Source: Brevundimonas subvibrioides ATCC 15264 (GTDB taxonomy: Bacteria > Pseudomonadota > Alphaproteobacteria > Caulobacterales > Caulobacteraceae). Taken from it: a DNA stretch of 64,000 nt. The notes below the pieces were generated by a model. It saw only the letters and a list, made by a program, of their open reading frames with translations. It had not been told where the DNA came from and made no database searches. Below, one piece after another: positions 1 to 8,483 of this stretch. The translations under genes and the position numbers were made by a program. The DNA is taken from assembly GCF_000144605.1 (NCBI RefSeq), contig NC_014375.1, forward strand, positions 2,757,501 to 2,821,500, in the 5' to 3' direction. Every line of letters begins with the position of its first letter. Within the stretch, counting starts at the first letter, position 1.

Positions 1-215
1 CCCGCATAGCGCCCCTGGCTCAGGTCGATCGGCGCGAAGGACAGCTCCAGCCAATAGGTGTGGGCCCGGGCTTGGAAGAAATACAGCGCCGGCATGGAGG
101 CGGCCAGCAGCACGGCCGGCAAGGGGGCATTGAACATGCGCTCGCGTTCGGGCGGCGGCTCAAGCGATCCCCAGGGAGATGAAGCGTTCGGGTCCGAGGG
201 CGTATCGGCCTCCAT
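1..215 (-). CDS. Rhomboid-family intramembrane serine protease, N-terminal part (runs off the window)
   Basis: Only the first 71 codons are present. Reading from ATG at 215, which directly follows an in-frame TAA, the protein has a hydrophilic Pro/Glu-rich leader of about 26 residues, then an FNAPLPAVLL segment that begins a first membrane helix (about residues 28-50), then a polar stretch ending in LSQGRYA. Caulobacterales rhomboid proteases have a similar REP-x-FNAPWP start followed by a helix, and that is the only basis for the name. The catalytic GxSG and His helices would lie outside the window. A second possible start is the Met at 137. The assignment is tentative: another small-leader membrane protein cannot be excluded. 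Confidence 0.45.
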   Translation of the reverse strand, partial: MEADTPSDPNASSPWGSLEPPPERERMFNAPLPAVLLAASMPALYFFQARAHTYWLELSFAPIDLSQGRYA

Positions 216-390
216 TTAACGTTGCGCGCCGCCTTGCTGGGGGCCAGCTCAGGCTGCCGGTTGATGACCGACATCGCCATGACCCGCAATGCCGCAGGCG
301 CGGCGCGGATCGATTTCGGGGCCTTTGCGCCCGGGCCGGCCCCTGGCTCCCGAGCCGGGTCGGCAAACGTGGGTCCTCCACAATCTCAAG

Positions 391-406
391 CGGTTCTTAA
401 TAACCG
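391..406. promoter_or_regulatory. Palindrome upstream of hfaA
   Basis: CGGTT and AACCG arms flank a CTTAAT centre, about 57 bp before the hfaA start. The position suits an operator or promoter element. It contains a TTAA core but does not match the full CtrA consensus (TTAA-N7-TTAA), so no regulator is named. Confidence 0.3.
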
Positions 407-462
407 TGACCCATTTTGGCACGAGAACCGCCCATCGCGGATCGTGTCGCGTGGAATATCGA

Positions 463-897
463 ATGGCCGTCAGACGTAAGATCCTAGCCGGCGGGGGCCT
501 GGCCCTTGCCGTCATCGCTGCTCCGGCCCTCGCCCAGACGACGGGTTCGGGGGGTATGGCGTCGTTCCAGAACGGCTATGGTGGCGCGCGCCAGTCGGTC
601 ACCACGGCCCAGACAGGCTCGACCCGGGACCAGAACGGCAATCGCCTGATCGTCGATGGAATCATCCAGGCCGGCGCGTCGGCCTATTCCGCGCAGTCCG
701 GCGGCGTCTCCCAGACCTGGTCGGGATCCGGCAACGCCAGCGGCGGTTCGGCCATCGGCGGCTCGACCGCGATCGGCAACAATCTGAACGTGGTGGTCCA
801 GGGCAGCCACAACACGGTGATCGTCAACTCGCGTCAGACCAACACGGGCAATGTCAGTGCCCGGACGGACCTGACCGGCACCCTGACAGGCTTCTGA
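463..897 (+). CDS. hfaA: Holdfast anchoring protein HfaA
   Basis: A 144-residue exported protein. Residues 1-23 form a clear signal peptide ending in APALAQ. The mature part is rich in Gly, Ser, Asn and Gln, with curli-like IGNNLNVVVQGSHNTVIV stretches, as expected for the amyloid-like holdfast attachment subunit HfaA of Caulobacter. HfaA sits at the cell pole and, with HfaB and HfaD, ties the holdfast polysaccharide to the envelope. The ATG at 463 is preferred over an upstream in-frame start at 289 because it gives the signal peptide directly. The stop overlaps the hfaB start (TGATG), so the two are translationally coupled. The gene order A-B-D makes the call strong. Confidence 0.87.
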   Translation: MAVRRKILAGGGLALAVIAAPALAQTTGSGGMASFQNGYGGARQSVTTAQTGSTRDQNGNRLIVDGIIQAGASAYSAQSGGVSQTWSGSGNASGGSAIGGSTAIGNNLNVVVQGSHNTVIVNSRQTNTGNVSARTDLTGTLTGF

Positions 898-1907
898 TGA
901 GAACGACCACCCTCTCCCGTCGATTGAAGATCGGCGGCGTCACGATGGCCGTGACCGCCCTGCTCGGGGCCTGCGTCAGCCCTGTGGCAGGCCCCAACGG
1001 ACGTTACGCGACGCCGATCGGCAATGCGCCGGTGACCGCGAACCCGACCCCCTATTCCTCGGCCCTGTATTGCCTCGCCGACTATGCCAGGCGCTACAAC
1101 CTGCCCTCGCCGCGCATGGCGGTCGGCCGGATCAGCGACTATACCGGCACTGTGTCGTCGGACGGCGGACGCCAGGTAACCGGCGGGGCCTCCCTGATGG
1201 CCTTCAGCGCCCTGGCCAAGTCCGGGGCCCAGATGGTCGAGCGCTACGACACCTCGATCTCCGAAATGGAACTGCGCTACGCCAACAACCGTCTGATCGG
1301 CGACCAGGGCGGCACGCCGGAGGACCCGAACTATCGCCGCATCCTTGCCGGCCAGGTGCCGGGCTCGGACTTCTACCTCGTCGGCGGCATCACCGAGGTG
1401 AACTACAACATCCGCTCTGCCGGCTTCGACGCCGGCGTGGGCGAAACCGACACGGACGTCCCGGGCTCCGGCATCCTGCAGGGCAAGGTGTTCGTGATGA
1501 ACATCGCCATCGACCTGCGCCTGGTCCAGACGACCACGCTCGAGGTCGTCGATGTCGTCTCGTATCAAAAGCAGATCATCGGCCGGGAGATCTCGGCCGG
1601 GGTGTTCGACTTCCTGAACGGCAATGTCTTCGACATCTCGGCCGGGACCGGCGGGATGGAGCCGGTCCAGCTGGCTGTCCGTGCCCTGATTGAACGGGCC
1701 ACGGTCGAGTTCATGGCCAACCTGTACGGCGCGCCGGGCCCCGAGGTCTGCCTGAATGCCTCAAACGACCCGCTGAATACGGTGGGACCGACCGGGGGCT
1801 ATTACCCCGCCTACGACAACACGGGAACGAACAATGGCCAGACCCGCGCCGATCCGTCTCGCTGGAACGATCGCCGCGACAGCGCTGTGCGTCGCAGCCG
1901 CTACTAG
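897..1907 (+). CDS. hfaB: Holdfast anchor secretin-like lipoprotein HfaB (CsgG family)
   Basis: A 336-residue lipoprotein. The signal sequence ends in a lipobox LLGAC (Cys26), predicting an outer-membrane lipoprotein. The body carries CsgG-type features: a GRISDYTG motif, SGAQMVERYDTS, then FYLVGGITEVNYN and a late conserved region with LVQTTTLEVVDVVSY. In Caulobacter HfaB resembles CsgG and is needed for export and stability of HfaA and HfaD. It overlaps hfaA by one base, and its last 74 bases overlap the start of hfaD, so the three form one transcription unit. The C-terminal 40 residues are Asn/Asp/Arg-rich and probably disordered. Confidence 0.88.
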   Translation: MRTTTLSRRLKIGGVTMAVTALLGACVSPVAGPNGRYATPIGNAPVTANPTPYSSALYCLADYARRYNLPSPRMAVGRISDYTGTVSSDGGRQVTGGASLMAFSALAKSGAQMVERYDTSISEMELRYANNRLIGDQGGTPEDPNYRRILAGQVPGSDFYLVGGITEVNYNIRSAGFDAGVGETDTDVPGSGILQGKVFVMNIAIDLRLVQTTTLEVVDVVSYQKQIIGREISAGVFDFLNGNVFDISAGTGGMEPVQLAVRALIERATVEFMANLYGAPGPEVCLNASNDPLNTVGPTGGYYPAYDNTGTNNGQTRADPSRWNDRRDSAVRRSRY

Positions 1908-3090
1908 CGCTTTCGCCCGGACCCCGCCCCAGGACGGTGTCATCGTCCTGAACAACCAGCTGCGCCTGGGCGACGTCATCGCCGGCCAGACGCTGAACGT
2001 CGAGGGGGCCTCTGACGAAGTGGGGGCAACCACCTCCGCCTCGGGCAATATCGTGTCTGCCACCGCCCAGGACCGCGACATCCAGGTGAGTTCGACCCAG
2101 ACGTCGAACGGCGACGTCCGCTCGACCACGACCCTGAATCTGGACGGCGATCTGGAAGGCCCGGTCAACGCCACCACCCAGTCGCGCGGCAACTATCTGG
2201 CCGCGGCCGCCTATGGCGGCGATGTCGCGATCGAGGCCACACAGGACGTCGGTCCCTCGGAGATCACCGCCGGCTCGACCCTGAACGGTCCGACCGCGCG
2301 ACTGCTGGGCGGCGCTTCGATCGGCGTCACCGCCATCGGCAACACGGCCTCCATGGCCGCCAGCGCCTCGCATGTCTCGGGCACCGTGATCCAGCGTTCG
2401 GAGGCGGGCGTCCGCGCCGAAAACTTCGCCGAAACCCAGTACATCCCGGCGACGGCCGAGTTCATCAGCCAGTCGATCGCCAACACGACCGCCCTGAACT
2501 CGGGCCTCGCGTCCAGCCAGAACCTGACCATCCGCCAGCGCTCGGCGGGCGATGCGGTCACAGCCTCGACCAGCGCCAATGCCGCCAATGCCTGGGACCT
2601 GGCCGGGCGCGCCCGCGCCACCGCAAACCAGACCCTGCTGTACAACGACGGCGGCTCGGTCGTCGCCACCACCGACCAGTCGAACCTGTCCCAGGTCCGT
2701 GCCTCCGCCACCGTCACCAGCTACGACTGGGGCGGCGCGGTCGCCGTCGCGGCGGGCACCGGCAACGAAGTGGTCGCCGGCAACAACGACATCTATCTCG
2801 AGATCGACAACAGCCAGGTAAACTCCGGCGGAATCGAGGTCACCGCCGAGTTCGCCGGCACGAACGGCTATGACGCCTATGTTTCGGCGGACGCGGTCGG
2901 AAACGCCGTGACCGGCTATGTCTGCTCGACCTGCCAGGGCAATCTGATCGCTACCAATAGCCAGACCAACTCCGGCCCCGTCTCGGCCACGTCGACGACG
3001 ACCATCAACGGCACGGGCCGGACCATTGCCTCCAGCGCGACGGCCGTCGGGAACACAGCGACCTTCTATGTGTCGCGTCCGGGATCCTGA
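1834..3090 (+). CDS. hfaD: Holdfast anchor protein HfaD
   Basis: A 418-residue exported protein starting inside the end of hfaB. Residues 1-28 are a signal peptide (ALCVAAATSAFA). The mature protein is built of Thr/Ser/Asn/Ala-rich beta repeats with recurring AxGN and QxNxG motifs (TAQDRDIQVSSTQTSNGDV; SQTNSGPVSATSTTTING), suggesting a repetitive beta-structured surface protein with an amyloid-like character. HfaD is the large surface component of the holdfast anchor complex. Choosing the ATG at 1834 means a 74-base overlap with hfaB, but any later start would lose the signal peptide, so the overlap seems real. Identification rests on locus order and composition. Confidence 0.83.
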   Translation: MARPAPIRLAGTIAATALCVAAATSAFARTPPQDGVIVLNNQLRLGDVIAGQTLNVEGASDEVGATTSASGNIVSATAQDRDIQVSSTQTSNGDVRSTTTLNLDGDLEGPVNATTQSRGNYLAAAAYGGDVAIEATQDVGPSEITAGSTLNGPTARLLGGASIGVTAIGNTASMAASASHVSGTVIQRSEAGVRAENFAETQYIPATAEFISQSIANTTALNSGLASSQNLTIRQRSAGDAVTASTSANAANAWDLAGRARATANQTLLYNDGGSVVATTDQSNLSQVRASATVTSYDWGGAVAVAAGTGNEVVAGNNDIYLEIDNSQVNSGGIEVTAEFAGTNGYDAYVSADAVGNAVTGYVCSTCQGNLIATNSQTNSGPVSATSTTTINGTGRTIASSATAVGNTATFYVSRPGS

Positions 3091-3114
3091 CCTGCGACCG
3101 AACAACCGTCTGAC

Positions 3115-3130
3115 GTAAAGTTCACTTTAC
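3115..3130. promoter_or_regulatory. Perfect palindrome upstream of the M16 protease gene
   Basis: GTAAAGT-TC-ACTTTAC: two 7-bp arms with a 2-bp centre, 24 bp after the hfaD stop and 108 bp before the M16 protease start. It is AT-richer than its surroundings and is not followed by a T-run, so it looks like an operator for a dimeric regulator rather than a terminator. I do not recognise the regulator. Confidence 0.4.
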
Positions 3131-3237
3131 AGCTCCGCGAGATTGAGGAAGGCTGGGCGTCGGGGCGATCCGATCCCCTGTCCGACTCACATCCGGGCCG
3201 CGCTTCCATGGCGGCCCCGCCTTCGCCTGGAGCCGTC

Positions 3238-6102
3238 ATGACCCCTCGCCGCCTTCTGCTTGCCGCTGTATCCGGCCTCGCCCTTCTGGCTGGACCGCTG
3301 TCCGGTGCCGCGCTGGCCCAGACGGCCGCAACGGCCCAGCCCTCTGATCCGTGGCCCCAGGCCGCCAGCGACATCCCGGCCGATCCAGCCGTCCGCTTCG
3401 GGCAACTGCCGAACGGCATGCGCTATGCCATCCTGCGCAACGCCACTCCGCCCGGCCAGGCCTCGCTGCGTCTGCGGATCGACGCCGGATCGCTGATGGA
3501 GAATGAGGACCAGCTGGGTCTGGCCCACTTCATGGAACACATGGCCTTCAACGGCACGACCAATATCCCCGAGAACGAGCTGCTGCGGATTCTGGAGCGC
3601 CTGGGCCTGGCGTTCGGGGCCGACACCAATGCCGCCACCAGCTGGGACCAGACCTTCTACCAGCTGGAACTGCCCCGCACGAACGATGAGACGGTCGACA
3701 CGGGCCTCCGGATCATGCGCGAGCAGGTGTCAGAGGCCTTGATGGAGGCCGACGACATCGATGCCGAACGCGGTGTTATCGAGGGTGAGGAGCGCACGCG
3801 CAACACCCCCGGCCTGCGCTCGGCCAAGGCCCAGTTCGCCCTGCTGGCTCCGGGTCAGCGGGTCTCCCAACGGTTCCCGATCGGCGATCTCGAGGTCATC
3901 CGCACCGCGCCTCGGCAGCGCTTCGTCGATTTCTACAACGCCTACTACAGGCCGTCCCGGGCGACGATGTTCGCCGTCGGCGACTTCGACGTCGACGTGA
4001 TGGAGCAGAAGATCCGGTCCGCCTTCGAAGGCTGGGAGCCCAAGGCCCCCGACGGTCCCGAGCCGGATCTGGGTCAGGTCGCCCCGCGCGAGGAAGAGAC
4101 CCGCATCCTGGTCGAGCCGGGCGTGCAGTCGTCGGTCCAGTTGAACTGGGTCGCCAACCCGGACCGGGATCCCGACACTGTCGCGGAGCGTCGCTCGCGA
4201 ATCCTGCGTGGCCTGGGCCTGGCGGTCCTCAACCGTCGCTTGGGCGAGATCGCCCGCGCGGACAACCCGCCCTTCATCGCCGCCGGTGCCTCGAGCAACA
4301 CCCTGTTCGACAGCATCGACATCTCGACCCTGACGGCCAACTTCAATCCCGGCGGCCTGCAGCGCGCGCTGGAGACGGCAGAGCAGGAGCAGCGTCGCCT
4401 GATCCAGTTCGGCGTGACCGAGGCCGAACTGCAGCGTGAGATCACCGACACCCGGACCAGCCTCGAAAATGCCGTCGCAGCCGCGGCGACCCGTTCGACG
4501 CCCGGACTGGTCAATGGCCTTCTGACGGCCACCAATGACGACCGCGTCTTCTCGACGCCTCAGACGAACCTGGAAATCTTCAACGCCGCCGTTGACGGTC
4601 TGACGCCGGCCCAGGTCGACGCGGCGGTCAAGCCGGTGTTCGAAGGCCAGGGCCCGCTGGCGCTCGTCGTGACGCCGGAAGAGATCGAGGGCGGGGAAGC
4701 GGCCGTCACCGCCATGCTTCAGGCCTCGGAGGCCACAGCAGTCACGGCCCGCGTCGCACAGGCCGCCGCCGAATGGCCCTATGCGAGCTTCGGCACGCCC
4801 GCCCAGCCCACGGAACGCCGAGAGCTGACCGAGGTCGGCGCCACCCTGGTCACCTTCGCCAACGGCACGACGCTCGTGGTCAAGCCGACCACGTTCCGCG
4901 ACGAGCAGATCCTGATGACGGTCCGGACCGGCATCGGCGAGCTCGGCATGCCGACCAACCAGGTCCAGGCCCAGACCCTGGCCGGCTTCACCTTCGCGGC
5001 CGGTGGTCTCGGCAAGCTGACGGCCGACGAGCTGGCCCGCGTTCTCAGCGGCCGGATCTTCGGAGCCAGTTTCTCGACCGACGGCGATGCGTATCAGCTG
5101 GCGGGCGCGACACGGCCGCAGGATCTCGCGCTGGAGATGCAGCTGCTGACCGCCTACCTGACCGACCCCGGCCTGCGTCCGGCACCGTTCGAGCAGATCA
5201 AGGCCGTCTTCCCGCAGATCATCGCCCAGCAGTCGGCCACGCCCGGCGGGGCCTTCGCCATCCAGTCCAGTGGCCTGCTGGCTTCGGGCGACGCGCGTCA
5301 GACCTTCCCGACGGCCGAACAGGTCGCGGGCTTCACCAACGATCAGCTCAAGGCACAGGTCACCAGCGGTCTGTCGCAGGGTCCGATCAGCGTGGTCATG
5401 GTCGGCGACGTGACGGTGGACGACGCCATCGCGGCCGTCGGTTCGACCCTCGCGGCCCTGCCGGCCCGTCCGGCCGCACCCGCACCGCTTCCCGGCTCAG
5501 ACGCGCTTCGCTTCCCGGCGGGTACGTCGACCCCGGTGGCCCTGACCCACAACGGCCCGCCGGAACAGGCGCTCGGCTACATCGCTTGGCCGACGACCGA
5601 CCAGATCGCCGATCGCACCGAGGCGCGCACCGTCGGGATTCTGGCCGACGTCATGGAGCTTCGGGTTCTGGACGAGATTCGCGAGCGTCAGGCCTTGGCC
5701 TATTCGCCCGGCGTCGAGTCCAGCGCATCGGAGGTCTACCCCGGCTACGGCTCGATCTTCGTCAACGCCCAGACGACGCCCGAAAATCTCGGTGCCTATT
5801 TCACAGCGATCGACGTCATCGCCGCCTCGCTGCGTGACACGCCGATCGACGAGGACGAGCTGAACCGGGCCCGGGCCCCCACCATCGAGGCCCTGCGTCG
5901 CAGCCAGGCCGGGAACGAGTACTGGCTGGGCCAACTGGAGGACGTCGCCGCCCGTCCGGAGACGATCCAGCAGACCCTGACCCACATCAGCGATCTGGAA
6001 GCCCTGACCCCCGCCGACATCCAGGCGGCGGCCCGCAAATATCTGGTGCCCGAGAAGGCGTGGCGGGCGCAGGTCACCTCGGCCAACGCGGCCGCGCAAT
6101 AG
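3238..6102 (+). CDS. M16 (insulinase/pitrilysin) family zinc metalloprotease
   Basis: A 954-residue exported peptidase. Residues 1-28 form a signal peptide ending ALAQ. The inverted zinc motif is intact: H97-F-M-E100-H101, with the third ligand expected at Glu177 in DAERGVIEGEE. Two M16 halves follow, the first active (about 50-280 plus an inactive partner domain to about 500) and a second pair from about 540 to 950, where the zinc motif is absent as is usual. The length matches the single-chain PqqL-like group. It probably degrades peptides in the periplasm. The start at 3238 is chosen over an in-frame ATG at 3208 because the signal peptide begins there. The gene is monocistronic, with a palindrome upstream and a terminator downstream. 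Confidence 0.88.
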   Translation: MTPRRLLLAAVSGLALLAGPLSGAALAQTAATAQPSDPWPQAASDIPADPAVRFGQLPNGMRYAILRNATPPGQASLRLRIDAGSLMENEDQLGLAHFMEHMAFNGTTNIPENELLRILERLGLAFGADTNAATSWDQTFYQLELPRTNDETVDTGLRIMREQVSEALMEADDIDAERGVIEGEERTRNTPGLRSAKAQFALLAPGQRVSQRFPIGDLEVIRTAPRQRFVDFYNAYYRPSRATMFAVGDFDVDVMEQKIRSAFEGWEPKAPDGPEPDLGQVAPREEETRILVEPGVQSSVQLNWVANPDRDPDTVAERRSRILRGLGLAVLNRRLGEIARADNPPFIAAGASSNTLFDSIDISTLTANFNPGGLQRALETAEQEQRRLIQFGVTEAELQREITDTRTSLENAVAAAATRSTPGLVNGLLTATNDDRVFSTPQTNLEIFNAAVDGLTPAQVDAAVKPVFEGQGPLALVVTPEEIEGGEAAVTAMLQASEATAVTARVAQAAAEWPYASFGTPAQPTERRELTEVGATLVTFANGTTLVVKPTTFRDEQILMTVRTGIGELGMPTNQVQAQTLAGFTFAAGGLGKLTADELARVLSGRIFGASFSTDGDAYQLAGATRPQDLALEMQLLTAYLTDPGLRPAPFEQIKAVFPQIIAQQSATPGGAFAIQSSGLLASGDARQTFPTAEQVAGFTNDQLKAQVTSGLSQGPISVVMVGDVTVDDAIAAVGSTLAALPARPAAPAPLPGSDALRFPAGTSTPVALTHNGPPEQALGYIAWPTTDQIADRTEARTVGILADVMELRVLDEIRERQALAYSPGVESSASEVYPGYGSIFVNAQTTPENLGAYFTAIDVIAASLRDTPIDEDELNRARAPTIEALRRSQAGNEYWLGQLEDVAARPETIQQTLTHISDLEALTPADIQAAARKYLVPEKAWRAQVTSANAAAQ

Positions 6103-6106
6103 ACCG

Positions 6107-6142
6107 AAAAAGGGCCCCGGGGCTTTCGCTCCGGGGCCTTTC
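6107..6142 (+). terminator. Intrinsic terminator after the M16 protease gene
   Basis: A perfect GGCCCCGG/CCGGGGCC stem closes a short loop and is flanked by an A-run before and TTTC after, 5 bp past the stop codon. Confidence 0.75.
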
Positions 6143-6238
6143 AGTCTTCTCAGGATCGTCGGCGATGAACCCGACGGTCGATCTCTACGCGACCCGCCCT
6201 GCGCACAGGCTGAACGGGCCGTTGTCCGGCATTCAGGC

Positions 6239-7153
6239 TCAGAACACCCGACCGCCGACGCCGCCGTCCAGCATCATCGACGCCCCGGTGATCGAGATGC
6301 CCTGCGCCTGGACGACCTCTTCGCGGTATTCGGTGTAGATTTCTTCCTTGACCCAGACGAGCACCTTGATGCCCGCCCCATAGCGGCGCAGCAGCGAGCG
6401 TTCGTTGCAGTCACGTTCCACCAGTTGGGTCTTGCAGCGCAGGTCCCCGGCCCGGTCGCGCCACAGGGCCTCGCCCTTCTGGCAGGCGAAGGTCTGGCCG
6501 CCCTCGAAACTGACCTGCCCGGTCCATTCCGACCAGGTGACCTGCAGGCGGGTGCCGGCGATGCAGCGGTAAAGTTCGCCTTCATAGCCGTCGTAGACAT
6601 CACGGCCACCCGTGACCTGGGATGCCGGGTGCGGGACGTCGCGGTCGTCGATGCAGAAGGCCTGGATCACGACGCGCTTTTCCCAGCGCCGGCGAGCTTC
6701 GTAGGGCACGCGGATGACCTGGGCGACGGCCCCGGCCTCGACGTTCAGCCCCTGGATCACGGTCGGATAGGGCTGTTCGACGCTGAAGTAGGCCCCGCCT
6801 CCCCCGCCGCCACGGACATTGCCGTAGCTGTTCAGGCGGGCGTTGATGCCGGCGCGCGCGGCCGCCGTTGCACCGGCGTTGGCGTTCGCATTGGCATTGA
6901 CGTTCACGTTGACGTTGATGTCGCCGCCATACGGCGGATAGCCCGGCGGCGGCGGCGGGGTGCAGCAGTCCGGCGGCGGCGGCGGCGGGGGTGGCGGGGG
7001 CGGCGGCTGGCACGATCCGCACGGGGGCGGAGGCGGAGGCGTACAGCCCGAACTGCATTGCGCCGAGGCCGGTCCGGCCAGGCTGAACAGGGCCATGGTG
7101 CCCGTGAAGGCCCCTGCCACCACCGGCAGCCAGATCTTGATCGCCACCCGCAT
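6239..7153 (-). CDS. Exported proline-rich protein of unknown function
   Basis: A 304-residue protein. A signal peptide of about 31 residues ends SLAGPASAQ. Next come polyproline blocks separated by Cys residues (about 34-75), then an alternating Asn-Val / Asn-Ala tract (INVNVNVNANANA), and then a mixed domain with several Cys that reads like a folded module, ending in a Gly-rich tail. I do not recognise the domain. The start at 7153 has CAGGAG ten bases upstream; in-frame upstream codons lack a signal peptide. The polyproline and NV/NA repeats suggest a flexible envelope-spanning or surface linker, but this is inference. It is transcribed divergently from the PAS gene across about 150 bp. 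Confidence 0.6.
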   Translation of the reverse strand: MRVAIKIWLPVVAGAFTGTMALFSLAGPASAQCSSGCTPPPPPPCGSCQPPPPPPPPPPPPDCCTPPPPPGYPPYGGDINVNVNVNANANANAGATAAARAGINARLNSYGNVRGGGGGGAYFSVEQPYPTVIQGLNVEAGAVAQVIRVPYEARRRWEKRVVIQAFCIDDRDVPHPASQVTGGRDVYDGYEGELYRCIAGTRLQVTWSEWTGQVSFEGGQTFACQKGEALWRDRAGDLRCKTQLVERDCNERSLLRRYGAGIKVLVWVKEEIYTEYREEVVQAQGISITGASMMLDGGVGGRVF

Positions 7154-7307
7154 GGGCCAGGCTCCTGAAGATTCCATCGCCGGCCCCAACGAAACGCGGG
7201 CCGGTCCAAGGGACCATCTGCGGGCAAAACCCTTGCGTTTCCATTGCCAAGGCGTCTTTCCGTATCCTGGCCCATCGATTGCGCCTCGTCCTTCGAAGGC
7301 GAGGCGC

Positions 7308-7835
7308 ATGTTCCATCCCGGCACACAGACCCTGATCGACCACTGGGCCGCCCTGCCCGCCGCAGGCCCGATTCCGCCCCGCGCGCGCTTCGAGCCGATG
7401 CGACTGGGCCGGCTGGTGCCGCAGCTCTTCACCGCCGACCGTTCGCCCGACGGCGCGACCTTCCGCCTGGCCGGGGCCTGGATCGAGACCCTGCACGGCC
7501 GGCCCATGCGCGGCGTGAGCTGGCTTGACCTGTGGGCTCCCGAAAGCCGGGCGCTGGTGGCCGCGGCGCTCGTCCAGACCTTCCGCGAAGCCCGCCCGGT
7601 CGTCATGGTGGCCGAAGCCGCCCGCCTGCGCGGCGTGCTCGAGATCGTCATCGCCCCCCTGCGCGGACCGGACGGCGAGGCCGACCGGCTGCTGGGCCTC
7701 TATCAGTCCGCCCAGGAGCAGGAACGCCGCCGCGAGGCGGTCGGGCCGCTCAGCGCCCGCCTGTCGGTCGGCGTCGGCGTGGCAGGACGCCCCCCGCTGA
7801 CCCTGGCCGCCATCGACGGACGGCGTATCGCCTAG
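7308..7835 (+). CDS. Single-domain PAS protein (PAS_5-like)
   Basis: A 175-residue cytoplasmic protein beginning [13 protein letters not shown], the usual opening of the alphaproteobacterial PAS_5 family. It has the [18 protein letters not shown] and [18 protein letters not shown] core, then a C-terminal strand region with [10 protein letters not shown]. There is no kinase, cyclase or DNA-binding domain. Proteins of this shape act as small regulators by binding partners or ligands; Caulobacter MopJ is a polar single-domain PAS protein, but I cannot claim orthology. Its stop overlaps the stop of the convergent carbonic anhydrase gene by four bases. Confidence 0.7.
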   Translation: MFHPGTQTLIDHWAALPAAGPIPPRARFEPMRLGRLVPQLFTADRSPDGATFRLAGAWIETLHGRPMRGVSWLDLWAPESRALVAAALVQTFREARPVVMVAEAARLRGVLEIVIAPLRGPDGEADRLLGLYQSAQEQERRREAVGPLSARLSVGVGVAGRPPLTLAAIDGRRIA

Positions 7836-8359
7836 ACCTCGGTCAGGCCCTGCGCATACCGCTTCCAGTTCTGCACATAGTGGTCGGCCGAGGCGGCCAG
7901 CGCCGCGATCTGACCCTCGTCCAGCGACCGGACGACCTTGCCCGGCTGGCCCATGACCAGCGACCCGTCGGGAATGACCTTGCCCTCGGTGATCAGGGCA
8001 TTGGCGCCGATCAGGCAGTTCTTCCCGATCACCGCGCGGCCCAGCACGACCGCGCCGATGCCGATCAGGGTGTTGTCGCCGATGGTGCAGCTGTGAAGCA
8101 TGGCCATATGCCCGACCGTGACGTTGTCCCCGATGGTCAGCGGCTCGCCCGGGTCGGAATGCAGGACGCTGCCGTCCTGGATGTTGGTGTTGCGGCCGAT
8201 CGTGATCGGATCGTTGTCGCCCCGCACGGTGACGCCAAACCAGACGCTGGCGCCCGACCGCAGAATCACGTCTCCAATGACCACAGCATTGTCCGCGATC
8301 CAGTATTCGCCCTCGGGCGGCAGCTGCGGTTTCTTGTCCGCCAGCGAATAGATCGTCAT
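7832..8359 (-). CDS. Gamma-class carbonic anhydrase family protein
   Basis: A 175-residue left-handed beta-helix protein made of hexapeptide repeats (for example VVIGDV, TIGDNV, LIGIGA). The three zinc-binding histidines of the family are all present at His67, His84 and His89 (VLHSDPG and [10 protein letters not shown]), which points to a working metal site. Family members hydrate CO2 or have related roles; many are annotated as YrdA-like transferases. The C-terminal helix ends in [13 protein letters not shown]. The gene is convergent with the PAS gene and has about 300 bp upstream, shared with phoH. Confidence 0.88.
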   Translation of the reverse strand: MTIYSLADKKPQLPPEGEYWIADNAVVIGDVILRSGASVWFGVTVRGDNDPITIGRNTNIQDGSVLHSDPGEPLTIGDNVTVGHMAMLHSCTIGDNTLIGIGAVVLGRAVIGKNCLIGANALITEGKVIPDGSLVMGQPGKVVRSLDEGQIAALAASADHYVQNWKRYAQGLTEV

Positions 8360-8416
8360 GGAACCATCACCTTATCTCAAGCAAATGAGGGCTTTAAGCC
8401 TTCGTAAACCACGTTA

Positions 8417-8434
8417 GCATCAATGTGTTGATGC
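8417..8434. promoter_or_regulatory. Small inverted repeat between carbonic anhydrase and phoH genes
   Basis: GCATCAA-TGTG-TTGATGC, a perfect 7-bp inverted repeat 58 bp upstream of the carbonic anhydrase start. It could be an operator for either divergent gene. Apart from this and the structured leader nearer phoH, I see nothing else in the 303-bp gap. Confidence 0.3.
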
Positions 8435-8483
8435 GATTCGTGGCCGCCATTTCGGCCCCGGATCAGAAGCCGGATCAACCCCG

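Noticed and set aside
6960..7030. GC-rich simple repeats that could be taken for a tandem repeat array or CRISPR
   Set aside because: They code the polyproline tract of the gene at 6239-7153. No spacer-repeat structure is present, and I see no CRISPR array anywhere in the window.
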